In this document: positions 1-9,321 of the stretch, piece by piece | How positions within the stretch are numbered: position 1 is the stretch's first letter | Layout of the letters: each line of letters opens with the position of its first letter | Source of the DNA: Paenibacillus turicensis | Lineage (GTDB): Bacteria; Bacillota; Bacilli; Paenibacillales; Paenibacillaceae | DNA length: 64,000 nt | Direction: 5' to 3' | NCBI RefSeq assembly: GCF_017873435.1 | Contig: NZ_JAGGKG010000004.1 | Coordinates: 124,001-188,000 of the forward strand | Position numbers and translations under genes: made by a program | Notes under the pieces: model-generated | Database searches by the model: none | What the model was told of the DNA's origin: nothing | Seen by the model: only the letters and a program-made list of their open reading frames with translations

Positions 1-1286
1 CCTGGGTTTGTATTTCCAGCGCCTAAGTCCGCTACAAATGTTGTTACACTTTGTGCAGGCAATTGTGCTGTAAATCCATTATTAGTGACATTGATATTTG
101 CATTTGCTGCTAGGTTTCTAGAAGCATCTGTTACCCATGAAGACACGGTTGATGCTGAACCATTTTGCAATGTAATATTTTCAGAGGTTGCCCATGTATT
201 TCTATTAATTGCAACAATAACAACTTTATTATCACCTTTGTATGCAGATACAAAAACATTATTTTCAGGCGTTTTCGTAGCATCTACACGTTTGTAGCCT
301 GGACGTACAAATTTAGAGAAGTGCGCCATATTGTAGCCACGTTTAGTAATTGTGCCGTTTTCAGCCATTGGGCCATATCCTCTACGAATATACCACCATA
401 CATAAGCTTCAAAATCGGCTTCTACCATTGCATGGTGCATATGATAGGAAATATCTAAGGCTTCTGGCCAACGGTTGCCTGAATCCATATCACTATTAGG
501 ATAATAAACCTCTGTCATCCAAAGCCCTTTACCTTGTCCTTTTTGTTTAAACAAAGGATAAGCAAAATCTTTAAATTGAGTTCCATACGTATGTGCACCA
601 AGAATATCCATGTTTTGCAACGCTTGTGGATCATTTAAAATTGGATCTGAAATATCTTTTCTATATTGGAATGACTCAGGCGCAATAACGCGGTTGTTAA
701 TCGTTCCCGCATTTTCCTTCATGAAACGAAGAATTTCGTTTGGTGTCCACCATGTCCATTCATGCGCATAGTCAGGTTCATTTTGCACTGAAATCGCATA
801 CAGATTAACCCCGTTGTTTTTCATATAAGTGTCAAACTCATTTAAATATTGAGCATATGCAGCATACTTATCATATTTAAGACGTTTTGCAGTTTGTCCA
901 TTCTTATTAAAGTTCTCTACCATATCACTAGGTGGGTTCCAAGGAGAGGCAAATACAATCGCACCTTTCGCAATTGCCGCTTTTGCTGTAGCTACTTCTA
1001 ATTGCCAATTACTTTTATTTTCATGAATCGGAATTCTCAGAATAGAAAATCCAAGTTGATTAGCCCCATTGCCAAATGCTGTTTCACGTTGGGCTGCAGT
1101 AAGATCTCCAATCCATACGGAGTGGTTCATCCCTCCAAATCCTTGAATTCTTTGCTTCTCCGACGCTAAATTAACAGTAACGTTCCCTGCCGCTTCTGCC
1201 TTAGGAGACATTGGAATGGTGATTAGAGGTAATAACGTAGCCACTGCTAACATTGTAATGAATGACTTTTTTATGCGAGAAAACAT
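1..1286 (-). CDS. xynC: GH30_8 glucuronoxylanase, 3' end outside the window
   Basis: Secreted endoxylanase that cuts the xylan backbone next to methylglucuronic acid branches. Reading the minus strand from ATG at 1286 gives a signal peptide (MFSRIKKSFITMLAVATLL, mature part after about residue 36), then text I recognise as B. subtilis XynC: IQGFGGMNHSVWIGDLTAAQ, SILRIPIHENKSNW, NLYAISVQNEPDYAHEWTWW (acid/base Glu in the NEP motif) and KGLWMTEVYYPNSDMDSGNR (nucleophile Glu in TEVYYP). The catalytic and side beta domains look complete up to QSVTTFVADLGAG. B. subtilis XynC ends about there; here the frame runs on into GNTNPG at the edge, so a linker and a carbohydrate-binding module probably follow. 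It is the last visible gene of the minus-strand xylan cluster. Confidence 0.95.
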   Translation of the reverse strand, partial: MFSRIKKSFITMLAVATLLPLITIPMSPKAEAAGNVTVNLASEKQRIQGFGGMNHSVWIGDLTAAQRETAFGNGANQLGFSILRIPIHENKSNWQLEVATAKAAIAKGAIVFASPWNPPSDMVENFNKNGQTAKRLKYDKYAAYAQYLNEFDTYMKNNGVNLYAISVQNEPDYAHEWTWWTPNEILRFMKENAGTINNRVIAPESFQYRKDISDPILNDPQALQNMDILGAHTYGTQFKDFAYPLFKQKGQGKGLWMTEVYYPNSDMDSGNRWPEALDISYHMHHAMVEADFEAYVWWYIRRGYGPMAENGTITKRGYNMAHFSKFVRPGYKRVDATKTPENNVFVSAYKGDNKVVIVAINRNTWATSENITLQNGSASTVSSWVTDASRNLAANANINVTNNGFTAQLPAQSVTTFVADLGAGNTNP

Positions 1287-1396
1287 TAAAAATTCAACTC
1301 CCTTTTCTATTAATTTATAAAACTCGTAATGATAATATAATATTTTCCATTAAATATAAATAATACCATAGATCTAAATCAAGTCATTAACTCAGC

Positions 1397-2941
1397 TTAC
1401 TGAATATGAAAATAATCAAAGTCTACAAAACCACCTGTAGCTTTCGTAGCATAGTTAAATAAAGCAAATCGATATCCCATAAAATGTGGCATCGTGTAAG
1501 ACATTTGAAGTGTATTGCCGATGGAGGTCCAATTTGTCCCATTCAAGCTATAAGCAAAATAGGCTTTATCCGTCTGATTGGTAAAATCACACATCACTCT
1601 CAAATAAATTTGGTTTTGTGTTAAAGGTACACTAGCAACCTCAGACATTGTCCCAGAGCTCGCATTTACCATTACAATCGACTTCGTATTCCCTGACACC
1701 TTCACGCCAACAAATCCATACTTTGCTTGAAAAGCAGCAAGCCCTGCATAGTCTCCATCCTTCATTCCGGATGTTTCCATTGCGATGATACCTGTGCTTT
1801 TAGGACCAAACGTTCTTTGTGTCAAAGTATTACGCGCTTCAAGAATGCTTTTGCTGATTTTTCCATTTTTGATACGCATAAAACCATTTCGCTCTGATAA
1901 TGACCAATTTTGAGGATCAGGGTTATGGTTCCATTGCCATACCTTTGAAAGTGCCGCACTATTAAACTCATCTGATGCATACACCTTCTTAGCTGGGTAA
2001 CCATCAGCAGGCATATTCATCGTAAGTGGAACCTTACCGTTAACACCAAACACTGGCCATTGATCAGACCAGCTAACAGGGACCAAATACGGAATTCGCC
2101 CTACTGCACCACTGTCTCTAAATAGTAAGCCATACCATGTACCATTTGGCGTATCAACAATACCACCTTGAGCAATCCCTGAGTCACGTAATGCAACACG
2201 ACCTGTATAATAACCTGTTAAGCTATCCGCACGATAAACGAGTTGGGTACGTCCTTGTCCCGAAGGCCAAGCGATAAGAAACACATAATATTTACCGTTT
2301 ATTTTTTGGATATGAGCTCCCTCAGCCTTGACGATCATGCTAGAACCCGCAACTTGACTTGCATTCGGAATTAGCACTTGATTCATTCCACCAGACTTCA
2401 GAGCTTTGGCATCCGCAGTCAATTCAACGATACTAATATTGTCATTACCATGAACAAGGAAGGCACGCCCTTGATCAAACAATAACGAAGGGTCATGATA
2501 ATAACCGCCAATACTGTATGACGTCCATGGACCATTTTCAATATTGTTAGTTTGGTAAATATACGTTTTTCCCGTTGATAATGAAGCAAAGACGACATAA
2601 TAAATATTGTTATGATAACGCAAGCTACTTGCCCAAGAACCACGACCATATTCATTTTGTCCGTTATCTAAGTTAAAAGAATTCGTATTGGCAAGGGTAT
2701 CATATACATAGTTCACCGTTTCCCAGTTTACTAAATCGTATGATTTCATAACAGGTACACCTGGACTTAGATGCATCGTTGTACTTGTCATATAATAGGT
2801 GTTACCTACCCTAATGACATCACTATCTGGAACATCTGCATAAATAACAGGATTGTTAAACGTTGCTGCGGAGGCGTGACCTGTTGGTAACGATGCCAGA
2901 ATAAGTGGAAAAAGCATGAATAAAATAGCTAACTTTTTCAT
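1397..2941 (-). CDS. Secreted GH43 beta-xylosidase / alpha-L-arabinofuranosidase
   Basis: A 514-residue protein with a signal peptide (residues 1-25, cleavage near ASA|A). The five-bladed GH43 propeller covers about residues 28-310: the general base is D39 in YADVPDSDVIRVG, the pKa-modulating Asp is in YYHDPSLLFD, and the general acid Glu is in IVKAEGAHIQK. A C-terminal beta-sandwich (about 325-514, GH43 C2/DUF1349-like) follows, as in subfamilies such as GH43_12. The usual DPD motif reads DSD, but the catalytic Asp is kept. It would release xylose or arabinose from arabinoxylan fragments outside the cell. It lies between xynD (95 bp upstream) and xynC (110 bp downstream), so co-transcription is likely. 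RBS AAAGGAAGAGG precedes the ATG. Exact specificity cannot be read from sequence. Confidence 0.88.
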   Translation of the reverse strand: MKKLAILFMLFPLILASLPTGHASAATFNNPVIYADVPDSDVIRVGNTYYMTSTTMHLSPGVPVMKSYDLVNWETVNYVYDTLANTNSFNLDNGQNEYGRGSWASSLRYHNNIYYVVFASLSTGKTYIYQTNNIENGPWTSYSIGGYYHDPSLLFDQGRAFLVHGNDNISIVELTADAKALKSGGMNQVLIPNASQVAGSSMIVKAEGAHIQKINGKYYVFLIAWPSGQGRTQLVYRADSLTGYYTGRVALRDSGIAQGGIVDTPNGTWYGLLFRDSGAVGRIPYLVPVSWSDQWPVFGVNGKVPLTMNMPADGYPAKKVYASDEFNSAALSKVWQWNHNPDPQNWSLSERNGFMRIKNGKISKSILEARNTLTQRTFGPKSTGIIAMETSGMKDGDYAGLAAFQAKYGFVGVKVSGNTKSIVMVNASSGTMSEVASVPLTQNQIYLRVMCDFTNQTDKAYFAYSLNGTNWTSIGNTLQMSYTMPHFMGYRFALFNYATKATGGFVDFDYFHIQ

Positions 2942-3036
2942 ATTCCTCTTCCTTTCTTGACCTTTCCTTCCGTATGCAACAACTCAACATTTTGGCATTT
3001 CAATATTCCACCCTAGAGTAAGCGCATACATAAAAA

Positions 3037-4974
3037 CTATAATGAATATTCAAGATAGTCTACATATGCATCCCATGTACCATTATCTGTAGTTACAACT
3101 AGCTTCACTTCTTGTGCACCTGTAAGATGCTTCACGTTGGTTAAGGTTTGCACCGTTGGTGTTGTGCCTGTGAAATAAAACGAGCCTACATTTTGACCAC
3201 CAATCAGTAGATCCACACGCGCTGTACTATTGTTGTTAGATGCGCCACGTAGTGAAAATTGATGCGTATCGAATGCATAATATTGATCATATGCAATACT
3301 ATCATCATTTCCATATAAGGCTACGCCATTAAAAGGATTGCTAATGACTCCCGCATATGTCCCACTGATTCTCATGTTTTCCGCTTCCACTCTCGTTACG
3401 TCTGGATTCGGATTTGGGTTTGGATTAGGATTTCCACCAGCTTCGTTAGAAAACTGCCAAGAATCAAAGTTAAATAAGTTACCGCCTCCGCTACCACTAA
3501 ATACAAGGAATAAACGGTGTACGCCTGTAGCATTAGAAATACTAGTTTCTACTTCTCTCCAGTTTTGTGCACCACCAGTAGAAGGAACATTTAAAGTGCC
3601 TACAAGAGGACCCGTTGGGCTATCCAATCGCACTTCGATTTTGCCTCCAGCTGTTGTTGCAGCTACATTAGCTTTAAATTTCGTTGCACCTGCAGAGCCA
3701 AAATCAACGTTACTAATTCCAACCCAATCTCCATTGTTAATATTCGTAACATTTTGGTTGTTGGCTGGGCCACCAGTAGCATTACTCTTTTCTGTTGTAA
3801 TGCCTGCTTGCCAAGCAAACGTCTCCGCTTCAACTCTTGTATAAGGATTGAAGTTCGCAAGCTGAGCTACTCCTTGCATGTTCCCTTGTACTTCTTGGAT
3901 CGTTCCGTTAGCATTATGCGTTAATTTATTGATGTGAGGGGAACGATACCCTTTGCCATCACCCAATTGATTTTTAGCTACAATTTGCGAATGGTACACA
4001 ACATACCACTGATTATTGAAGTTAAATACCGCATGATGGTTATTACCGCCTACGCCAAAGAAAGCCCAAGGATTTTTAAGGAAATGACCTTCGTATCTAA
4101 ATGGTCCCATCGGGCTATCACTCACCATATATCCGATCTCACCAGCAGGATATTGAGGTGGATGTGTGCCAGAGAAGTTAAAGCAATAGGAATAATAATA
4201 TTTGCCATTATATTTATGAATCCCTGAATCCTCGAACAGATATGGCGCATCAATCGTCACACCACTGCTCGCAAGGCTAATCATATCATTGCCTAATTTA
4301 ATGACGCGTGCTGTTTTTGGATTTGCGATCGATACTGGATCTTTATCGTTTGGTATTCCGCCACCCACATACAAATAACCTGTACCGTCATCATCCACCA
4401 GCACTGCTGGATCAAACAACCAATGAACTCCTGACATTCCAGGCGTATTGTGTGTAATAAGTGCGCGACCTAAAGGATCAGACCAAGGTCCAATCGGAGA
4501 ATCAGCAGTTAAAACACCAATACCTCCACCGCTATTCGCGAAATACAAGAAAAACTTATCTTTACCATTTATGGTCTTCTTAGCTGCGGCAGGTGCCCAT
4601 GAAAAAGAAGCCCATTTTGCAATCCCTTGGCCGTTATTTAAATTATTTGCTCCTGCTACTGGAATATCTCCATGATCTGTCCAGTTCACCATATCAGCGG
4701 ATGAAATAACACGAACCTTAACTAACTTGCTAAAGTCGTTATCCTTTATTGTTCCATTGCTGTTATAAACAAGATCATCACCAGACATGTACACATAAAC
4801 TCTACCGTTATGCACCAAAGCATAAGGGTCCGCCCCAAACTTATGATCCATGAGCGGATTTGCATTACCAGGAGTTTTCGCAATAGGTTGATTAGCTGCA
4901 TGTCCAATTCCCATAGGTAAACCTGCAAATATAAGCACAAATGCTAGTAAAGTTATCAATCGTTTACGAATCAC
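3037..4974 (-). CDS. xynD: Arabinoxylan arabinofuranohydrolase (GH43_29-CBM6-CBM36)
   Basis: Removes arabinose side chains from arabinoxylan outside the cell. The frame opens at a TTG (4989), but GTG at 4974 sits 6 nt after GGAGGAG and gives the cleaner signal peptide (MIRKRLITLLAFVLIF...GHA|AN), so I start there. The sequence is close to B. subtilis XynD: GADPYAL carries the base Asp, SGVHWLFDPAVLVDDDGTGY the middle Asp and APYLFEDSGIHKYNGKYYYS the acid Glu. A CBM6 (YTRVEAETFAWQ to FNFDSWQF) follows. Unlike B. subtilis XynD, a linker of Asn-Pro repeats then leads to a CBM36 module (TRVEAENMRISGTYAGVI to DAYVDYLEY), a calcium-dependent xylan binder seen in Paenibacillus xylanases. Two cre-like sites lie upstream. 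Confidence 0.95.
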   Translation of the reverse strand: MIRKRLITLLAFVLIFAGLPMGIGHAANQPIAKTPGNANPLMDHKFGADPYALVHNGRVYVYMSGDDLVYNSNGTIKDNDFSKLVKVRVISSADMVNWTDHGDIPVAGANNLNNGQGIAKWASFSWAPAAAKKTINGKDKFFLYFANSGGGIGVLTADSPIGPWSDPLGRALITHNTPGMSGVHWLFDPAVLVDDDGTGYLYVGGGIPNDKDPVSIANPKTARVIKLGNDMISLASSGVTIDAPYLFEDSGIHKYNGKYYYSYCFNFSGTHPPQYPAGEIGYMVSDSPMGPFRYEGHFLKNPWAFFGVGGNNHHAVFNFNNQWYVVYHSQIVAKNQLGDGKGYRSPHINKLTHNANGTIQEVQGNMQGVAQLANFNPYTRVEAETFAWQAGITTEKSNATGGPANNQNVTNINNGDWVGISNVDFGSAGATKFKANVAATTAGGKIEVRLDSPTGPLVGTLNVPSTGGAQNWREVETSISNATGVHRLFLVFSGSGGGNLFNFDSWQFSNEAGGNPNPNPNPNPDVTRVEAENMRISGTYAGVISNPFNGVALYGNDDSIAYDQYYAFDTHQFSLRGASNNNSTARVDLLIGGQNVGSFYFTGTTPTVQTLTNVKHLTGAQEVKLVVTTDNGTWDAYVDYLEYSL

Positions 4975-5071
4975 ACAAATCTCCTCCAATTTGGAATTTA
5001 ACTATATTTCCAATTGCATAACGGTACAATTCATGATGATAGGTTCTATCTCTCAAAGCTGTTTTCCCTAA

Positions 5072-5087
5072 AAGAAAGCGGTTACAA
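5072..5087 (-). promoter_or_regulatory. Candidate CcpA cre site upstream of xynD
   Basis: The minus strand reads TTGTAACCGCTTTCTT, which fits the cre consensus WTGNAANCGNWNNC except for the weaker 3' end (CT for CA). It lies about 100 bp upstream of the xynD start, where CcpA-HPr(Ser-P) could block transcription when glucose is present. Match by eye only. Confidence 0.5.
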
Positions 5088-5234
5088 TGTAATCATGCAA
5101 AATACTTAATTTTTATTAATCTTATATAGACGTCCCCCTTCCAAAGTATTTCAAATAAACTCTATGGTTGAAGACAAGCCTGACCCTCACTTAAAAATTA
5201 AAATATTCAAGCTTGTTCATAAACCCCAACTAAT

Positions 5235-5250
5235 TAGTAAACGTTTTCAT
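5235..5250 (-). promoter_or_regulatory. Second candidate cre site upstream of xynD
   Basis: The minus strand reads ATGAAAACGTTTACTA, one mismatch (CT for CA near the end) from WTGNAARCGNWWWCAW. It lies about 260 bp upstream of xynD. The gap 4990-5381 otherwise holds AT-rich sequence with no gene I can support; it should also carry the xynD promoter. Confidence 0.5.
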
Positions 5251-5381
5251 AAATGATATTTTTAAATAGTTAATAAATTTTAACCTTATCACCTAATATA
5301 GTAACATATTTCCAAATTAATACAATCTATTTTTTTACATTTTATTAATTTTATAGATTAATCGTATAATTTAGTACTAGA

Positions 5382-5416
5382 CAAATAAAAAAGACCCCCG
5401 AAAATCAAATTTTCGA
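5382..5416 (-). terminator. Rho-independent terminator after the CE4 deacetylase gene
   Basis: On the minus strand CGAAAAT-ttg-ATTTTCG is followed by GGGGTCTTTTTTATTT. It separates the deacetylase gene from xynD, so xynD has its own promoter. Confidence 0.8.
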
Positions 5417-5449
5417 CAGTCTCACTCTACTAAACAGATTATAAATAGT

Positions 5450-6073
5450 TTAGTCCTTAGACAAACTAATTAGTTCACTTATCGTAACAAAGCGATAGCC
5501 TTCAGCATGAAGCGCATCTACCAAAATAGATACAGCCTCTACTGTATTGGTGCGATCACCATATCCATCATGGAAAATAAACACACTACCGGCTTGAGTC
5601 ACTTCCTTTGTTTGAGTCACCATGAAGTCAACACTTGGCTGTGGCTGCTCCCAATCTCTAGCCCCAGTGTTACAGGCGCTAATCATCGCATACCCAGCAT
5701 TTGTAGCTAGCTCAGCGATACTTGCATTGATTTGAAAAAAAGGAGGGCGGAAGCTGATTGGCGATTGCCCCGTTAATTGGTGGATGCGCTCATGCATTTT
5801 CTGTAACTCCGATGCTACTTGTTCCATTGGCAACGTCGTTAAATCAGGATGGGAATACGTATGATTGCCAATTTCATGACCTGCCTCATACACCTCTCTA
5901 GCAATTTCTTCGTTTGCGTCCATTTGCTCACCAATCATAAAAAATGTTGCCTTGCCATTCACTTTTCGGAATATATTTAAAATTTGTCTAGTAAACTGTG
6001 CATCTGGACCATCATCAAACGTAAATGCTACTACCTTATGCTCTGTAGCAATCTTCTCTATTAATTTAACCAA
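5450..6073 (-). CDS. Intracellular polysaccharide deacetylase (CE4, NodB domain)
   Basis: A 207-residue metal-dependent de-N/O-acetylase with all main NodB motifs: TFDDGPD (18-24, base D20 and metal ligand D21), HTYSH (71-75, two metal-binding His), RPPFF (109-113) and FIFHDGYGD with H168. It has no signal peptide or membrane segment, so it should act in the cytoplasm; among xylan genes it may remove acetyl groups from imported xylo-oligosaccharides. Many CE4 relatives instead act on peptidoglycan or chitin oligomers, so the substrate is inferred from context. The start is TTG, placed 9 nt after AAAGGA; no ATG fits as well. The upstream gap to the esterase gene is filled by two hairpin repeats. 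Confidence 0.85.
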   Translation of the reverse strand: MVKLIEKIATEHKVVAFTFDDGPDAQFTRQILNIFRKVNGKATFFMIGEQMDANEEIAREVYEAGHEIGNHTYSHPDLTTLPMEQVASELQKMHERIHQLTGQSPISFRPPFFQINASIAELATNAGYAMISACNTGARDWEQPQPSVDFMVTQTKEVTQAGSVFIFHDGYGDRTNTVEAVSILVDALHAEGYRFVTISELISLSKD

Positions 6074-6102
6074 TGTCGTTGTTCCTTTCTATACTCTAGT
6101 TT

Positions 6103-6193
6103 GAGCTCAACACAACAATGAGTACTTGATCATTTTTCTAGGTGGGGGCTACGATGTATTTATCAAGTACTAATTCTAAAAATGATTGAGCTC
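6103..6193. repeat. Dispersed hairpin repeat, family R2, copy a
   Basis: A 91-bp imperfect palindrome. Outer arms are GAGCTCAA (6103) and TTGAGCTC (ending 6193); inner arms are AGTACTTGAT (6121) and ATCAAGTACT. The central part GGTGGGGGCTACGATG resembles the centres of copies at 22512 and 41859. It lies directly upstream of the deacetylase RBS. Confidence 0.65.
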
Positions 6194-6228
6194 TCAATAA
6201 CAGTTTCCAATTAAATGCTCTGAGCATT

Positions 6229-6400
6229 AGTAATAGACAACAGCCCAAGCTAGCGAAGGAACAGAGAGATTCTGGAGAAGTGAAACGCTCGTATCTTAAA
6301 ATCTGATTTCAACAAATAATTACACAACGAAAGAAATCTGATTTTAACAACGATCGGAAGAACTCTCTGTTTCGTAGCTACCATCTCCAATTGTCTATTA

Positions 6401-6402
<2 letters not shown>
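6229..6402. repeat. Dispersed long-hairpin repeat, family R1, copy a (MITE-like)
   Basis: A 174-bp near-palindrome. The ends AGTAATAGACAA and TTGTCTATTACT are exact inverted copies, and inner arms include AGCTAGCGAAGGAACAGAGAG and CTCTCTGTTTCGTAGCT. A second copy, in reverse orientation, lies at 13808-13996. The right end overlaps the stop codon of the esterase gene (6401-6403). It has no coding capacity, so a non-autonomous mobile repeat or a REP-like element is likely; it would also act as a strong RNA hairpin after the esterase gene. Confidence 0.75.
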
Positions 6403-7228
<826 letters not shown>

Positions 7229-7274
7229 TCAAATTCATACTTAAACGTTGTTTTGGCTTGCAACAATTCCCTCT

Positions 7275-7290
7275 ATGAATGCGATTACAT
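7275..7290 (-). promoter_or_regulatory. Candidate cre site upstream of the CE1 esterase gene
   Basis: The minus strand reads ATGTAATCGCATTCAT, a full match to WTGNAANCGNWNNCAW. It lies about 80 bp upstream of the esterase ATG, between the ABC operon terminator and the gene, and suggests CcpA repression of a separate promoter. Confidence 0.6.
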
Positions 7291-7336
7291 AAAAAACTAT
7301 ATTTAGTTTACCACCATTTTCCTTAAAATGTTCACG

Positions 7337-7376
7337 TTAAAAAATAAAAATAGGCTACCCCTTAATAGAGTAGCCC
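7337..7376 (-). terminator. Terminator of the sugar ABC transporter operon
   Basis: On the minus strand GGCTAC-tctattaaggg-GTAGCC is followed by TATTTTTATTTTTT. It lies 7 bp past the stop of the last permease gene. Confidence 0.85.
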
Positions 7377-7383
7377 TCCACAT

Positions 7384-8265
7384 TTATCCTTTAATTGCGC
7401 CTGCAATCATACTATTTTGAACCTGCTTATTTAATAGTAAGTAAATACCTACCGTTGGAATCGTGGTAATCATAAGTCCTGCACCAATGATCCCCCATTG
7501 CGTAATGTAAGTACCCACCATCGACATCATTCCGACCGTTAACGTCTGGAATTTAATGTCATTAATAAAAGTGACGGCAAACATCAATTCATTCCAGCAC
7601 GATAAGAAAGTAAAGATAGCTACTGTGGCAATCGCCGACTTCACAAGCGGTAACACGATGAGCAGAAATGTTTTGTACACCCCACAGCCGTCAATTACAG
7701 CGGCTTCCTCTAGTTCGCGGGGTATCCCTTTAAAAAAGCTACCTATAATAAAAACGCCCATCGGAATTCCAAATGCAACGTAAGGAATAATTAATGCCCA
7801 ATAACTATTTAATAGGCTTAAATTTTTTAATACCATAAATAACGGTAACAAAGCAGCATGGATCGGAACCATCATTCCAAGTAAAATCATCGTCATCGTA
7901 GCATTACTTAGCTTCCACTTCATTCGCGTAATGGCATAGCCCGTCATCGACGACAAAATTAAAACGAGTACAATCGAAACGGTCGTGACAAATACACTAT
8001 TTAAAAAGTAACTGAACACATGTCCTTCCGACAAGGCTCTACTATAATTGCTCCACAAAAATTGCTTAGGGAAACCTAACACACCACCGCCAAAAATTTC
8101 ACTATTGTCTTTGAGTGAGAAAAAAGCAAGCCAGATAAGCGGGTAAACCTGAATAATGGCAACGATGATTAGAAATATTTGCAGCAAAATACCGCCCACT
8201 GAGATCGATCTTTTTGGCAAAACGATTGTTTGTGTCTGTGTTTTTGAATCTGGATTTGTACGCAT
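7384..8265 (-). CDS. Sugar ABC transporter permease, MalG/AraQ type
   Basis: A 293-residue inner-membrane subunit of a CUT1 carbohydrate importer with about six membrane segments. The first lies near residues 25-45, and the EAA loop reads ELEEAAVIDGCGVYKTFLLIVLPL (about 185-208), where the shared ATPase docks. It is the third gene of a binding protein-permease-permease operon, 10 bp after the first permease, with RBS GGGGGAGGG. No ATPase gene is nearby; CUT1 importers of Bacillales often share an MsmX-type ATPase coded elsewhere. Next to xylan enzymes and YesMN, the likely cargo is xylo- or arabinoxylo-oligosaccharides (inference). Confidence 0.92.
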   Translation of the reverse strand: MRTNPDSKTQTQTIVLPKRSISVGGILLQIFLIIVAIIQVYPLIWLAFFSLKDNSEIFGGGVLGFPKQFLWSNYSRALSEGHVFSYFLNSVFVTTVSIVLVLILSSMTGYAITRMKWKLSNATMTMILLGMMVPIHAALLPLFMVLKNLSLLNSYWALIIPYVAFGIPMGVFIIGSFFKGIPRELEEAAVIDGCGVYKTFLLIVLPLVKSAIATVAIFTFLSCWNELMFAVTFINDIKFQTLTVGMMSMVGTYITQWGIIGAGLMITTIPTVGIYLLLNKQVQNSMIAGAIKG

Positions 8266-8275
8266 GTCCCTCCCC

Positions 8276-9145
8276 CTATTCCGTCTTAAAAAATTTATTG
8301 ATGAGGATTGTAAATACCAAACACTCTAAAATAATAAATACTGAGATAGCACTGCCGTAGCCATATTTGTACGTATCAAAGATCGTCATGTACATGAGGG
8401 TACTTGGTACCTCCGTCGTATAGAAAGGCCCTCCTGCGGTTAATACGTAAATCAAATCAAACACTTTAAACGCACCTATTACAGAGAAAATGAGACATAC
8501 TTTTAAAATAGGGCGCATCAGTGGGATCGTAATGGAAAAGGCGGTGCGAATACGTGAGGCTCCGTCCATTTTTGCAGCTTCAAAAATGTCTTTAGAGATT
8601 GACTTTGCCCCTGCATACATGAGCAGCATATGATACCCTACATATTGCCATAGTGTAGGAATAAACGAAGCCGCTAGCGCGGTTTTCTTTTGCCCTAACC
8701 AATCCTGCGCCCAACTCGATAACCCGATATTTTCTAATAGTGTGTTTAATAGACCGTAATCTGCATTGTAAATTTTGCTCCATAGTTGCGCGATAACAAC
8801 CGTCGAAATTAAAACAGGGATAAAGTAGACGGTACGATAAAAACCTTCTCCTTTAACCGAAGAGGCTAAAATCAATGCAAGCAGCAAGGAAATCGGTAAT
8901 TGAATAAAAATCGAAGCGGCTGCAAATAAAAGTGAATTTTTAATCGAATTAATTACCCGCGGGTCCTTCATCATTGCCACGTAATTGTCTAATCCGATAA
9001 AAGTTCCTTTGCCAACGCCATTCCAATCCAACAAGCTGTAATAGCTTGATACGAAAATAGGAATAAGTACAATGGCAGAAAAAACGATAATTGTAGGCAA
9101 TACAAAGATTGCTATCGTTGTTTTTTTTGAAAATACAGTATTCAT
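8276..9145 (-). CDS. Sugar ABC transporter permease, MalF/LacF type
   Basis: A 289-residue membrane permease with six predicted spans (first at about residues 10-32) and an EAA loop, KDIFEAAKMDGASRIRTAFS. It pairs with the MalG-type permease just downstream to form the channel. The frame extends to a TTG at 9163, but that stretch contains the RBS AAAGGAGG, so ATG at 9145 (MNTVFSKKTTIAIF) is the real start. A stem-loop separates it from the binding-protein gene. Confidence 0.92.
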   Translation of the reverse strand: MNTVFSKKTTIAIFVLPTIIVFSAIVLIPIFVSSYYSLLDWNGVGKGTFIGLDNYVAMMKDPRVINSIKNSLLFAAASIFIQLPISLLLALILASSVKGEGFYRTVYFIPVLISTVVIAQLWSKIYNADYGLLNTLLENIGLSSWAQDWLGQKKTALAASFIPTLWQYVGYHMLLMYAGAKSISKDIFEAAKMDGASRIRTAFSITIPLMRPILKVCLIFSVIGAFKVFDLIYVLTAGGPFYTTEVPSTLMYMTIFDTYKYGYGSAISVFIILECLVFTILINKFFKTE

Positions 9146-9167
9146 GATTGTCCTCCTTTTCAAGAGA

Positions 9168-9192
9168 AAGCCAGGGACTTCTCCCTGACTTT
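9168..9192 (-). promoter_or_regulatory. Stem-loop between binding-protein and permease genes
   Basis: On the minus strand GTCAGGGA-gaag-TCCCTGGC forms a stable hairpin just ahead of the permease RBS, without a clear U-run. In sugar ABC operons such hairpins often protect the binding-protein mRNA or lower permease expression; this role is inferred. The rest of 9193-9321 shows short TAGAGCTTA-like repeats only. Confidence 0.5.
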
Positions 9193-9321
9193 ACACTTGA
9201 CTCTACACTTGCCCTAGCACGTTCTTTCGTTATAGCTTTATACAGCGTATAGAGCTTAGCATTTAGATTTTAGAGCTTATAGCTTAAACAGCTCATCTCA
9301 CTTTAGCTCAATTTTCTATGT

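Noticed and set aside
85..458. Two short plus-strand frames
   Set aside because: Antisense to xynC, whose protein is clearly recognisable.
3338..3844. Plus-strand frame of 168 codons
   Set aside because: Antisense to xynD; its Gly-Phe run is the complement of the Asn-Pro linker.
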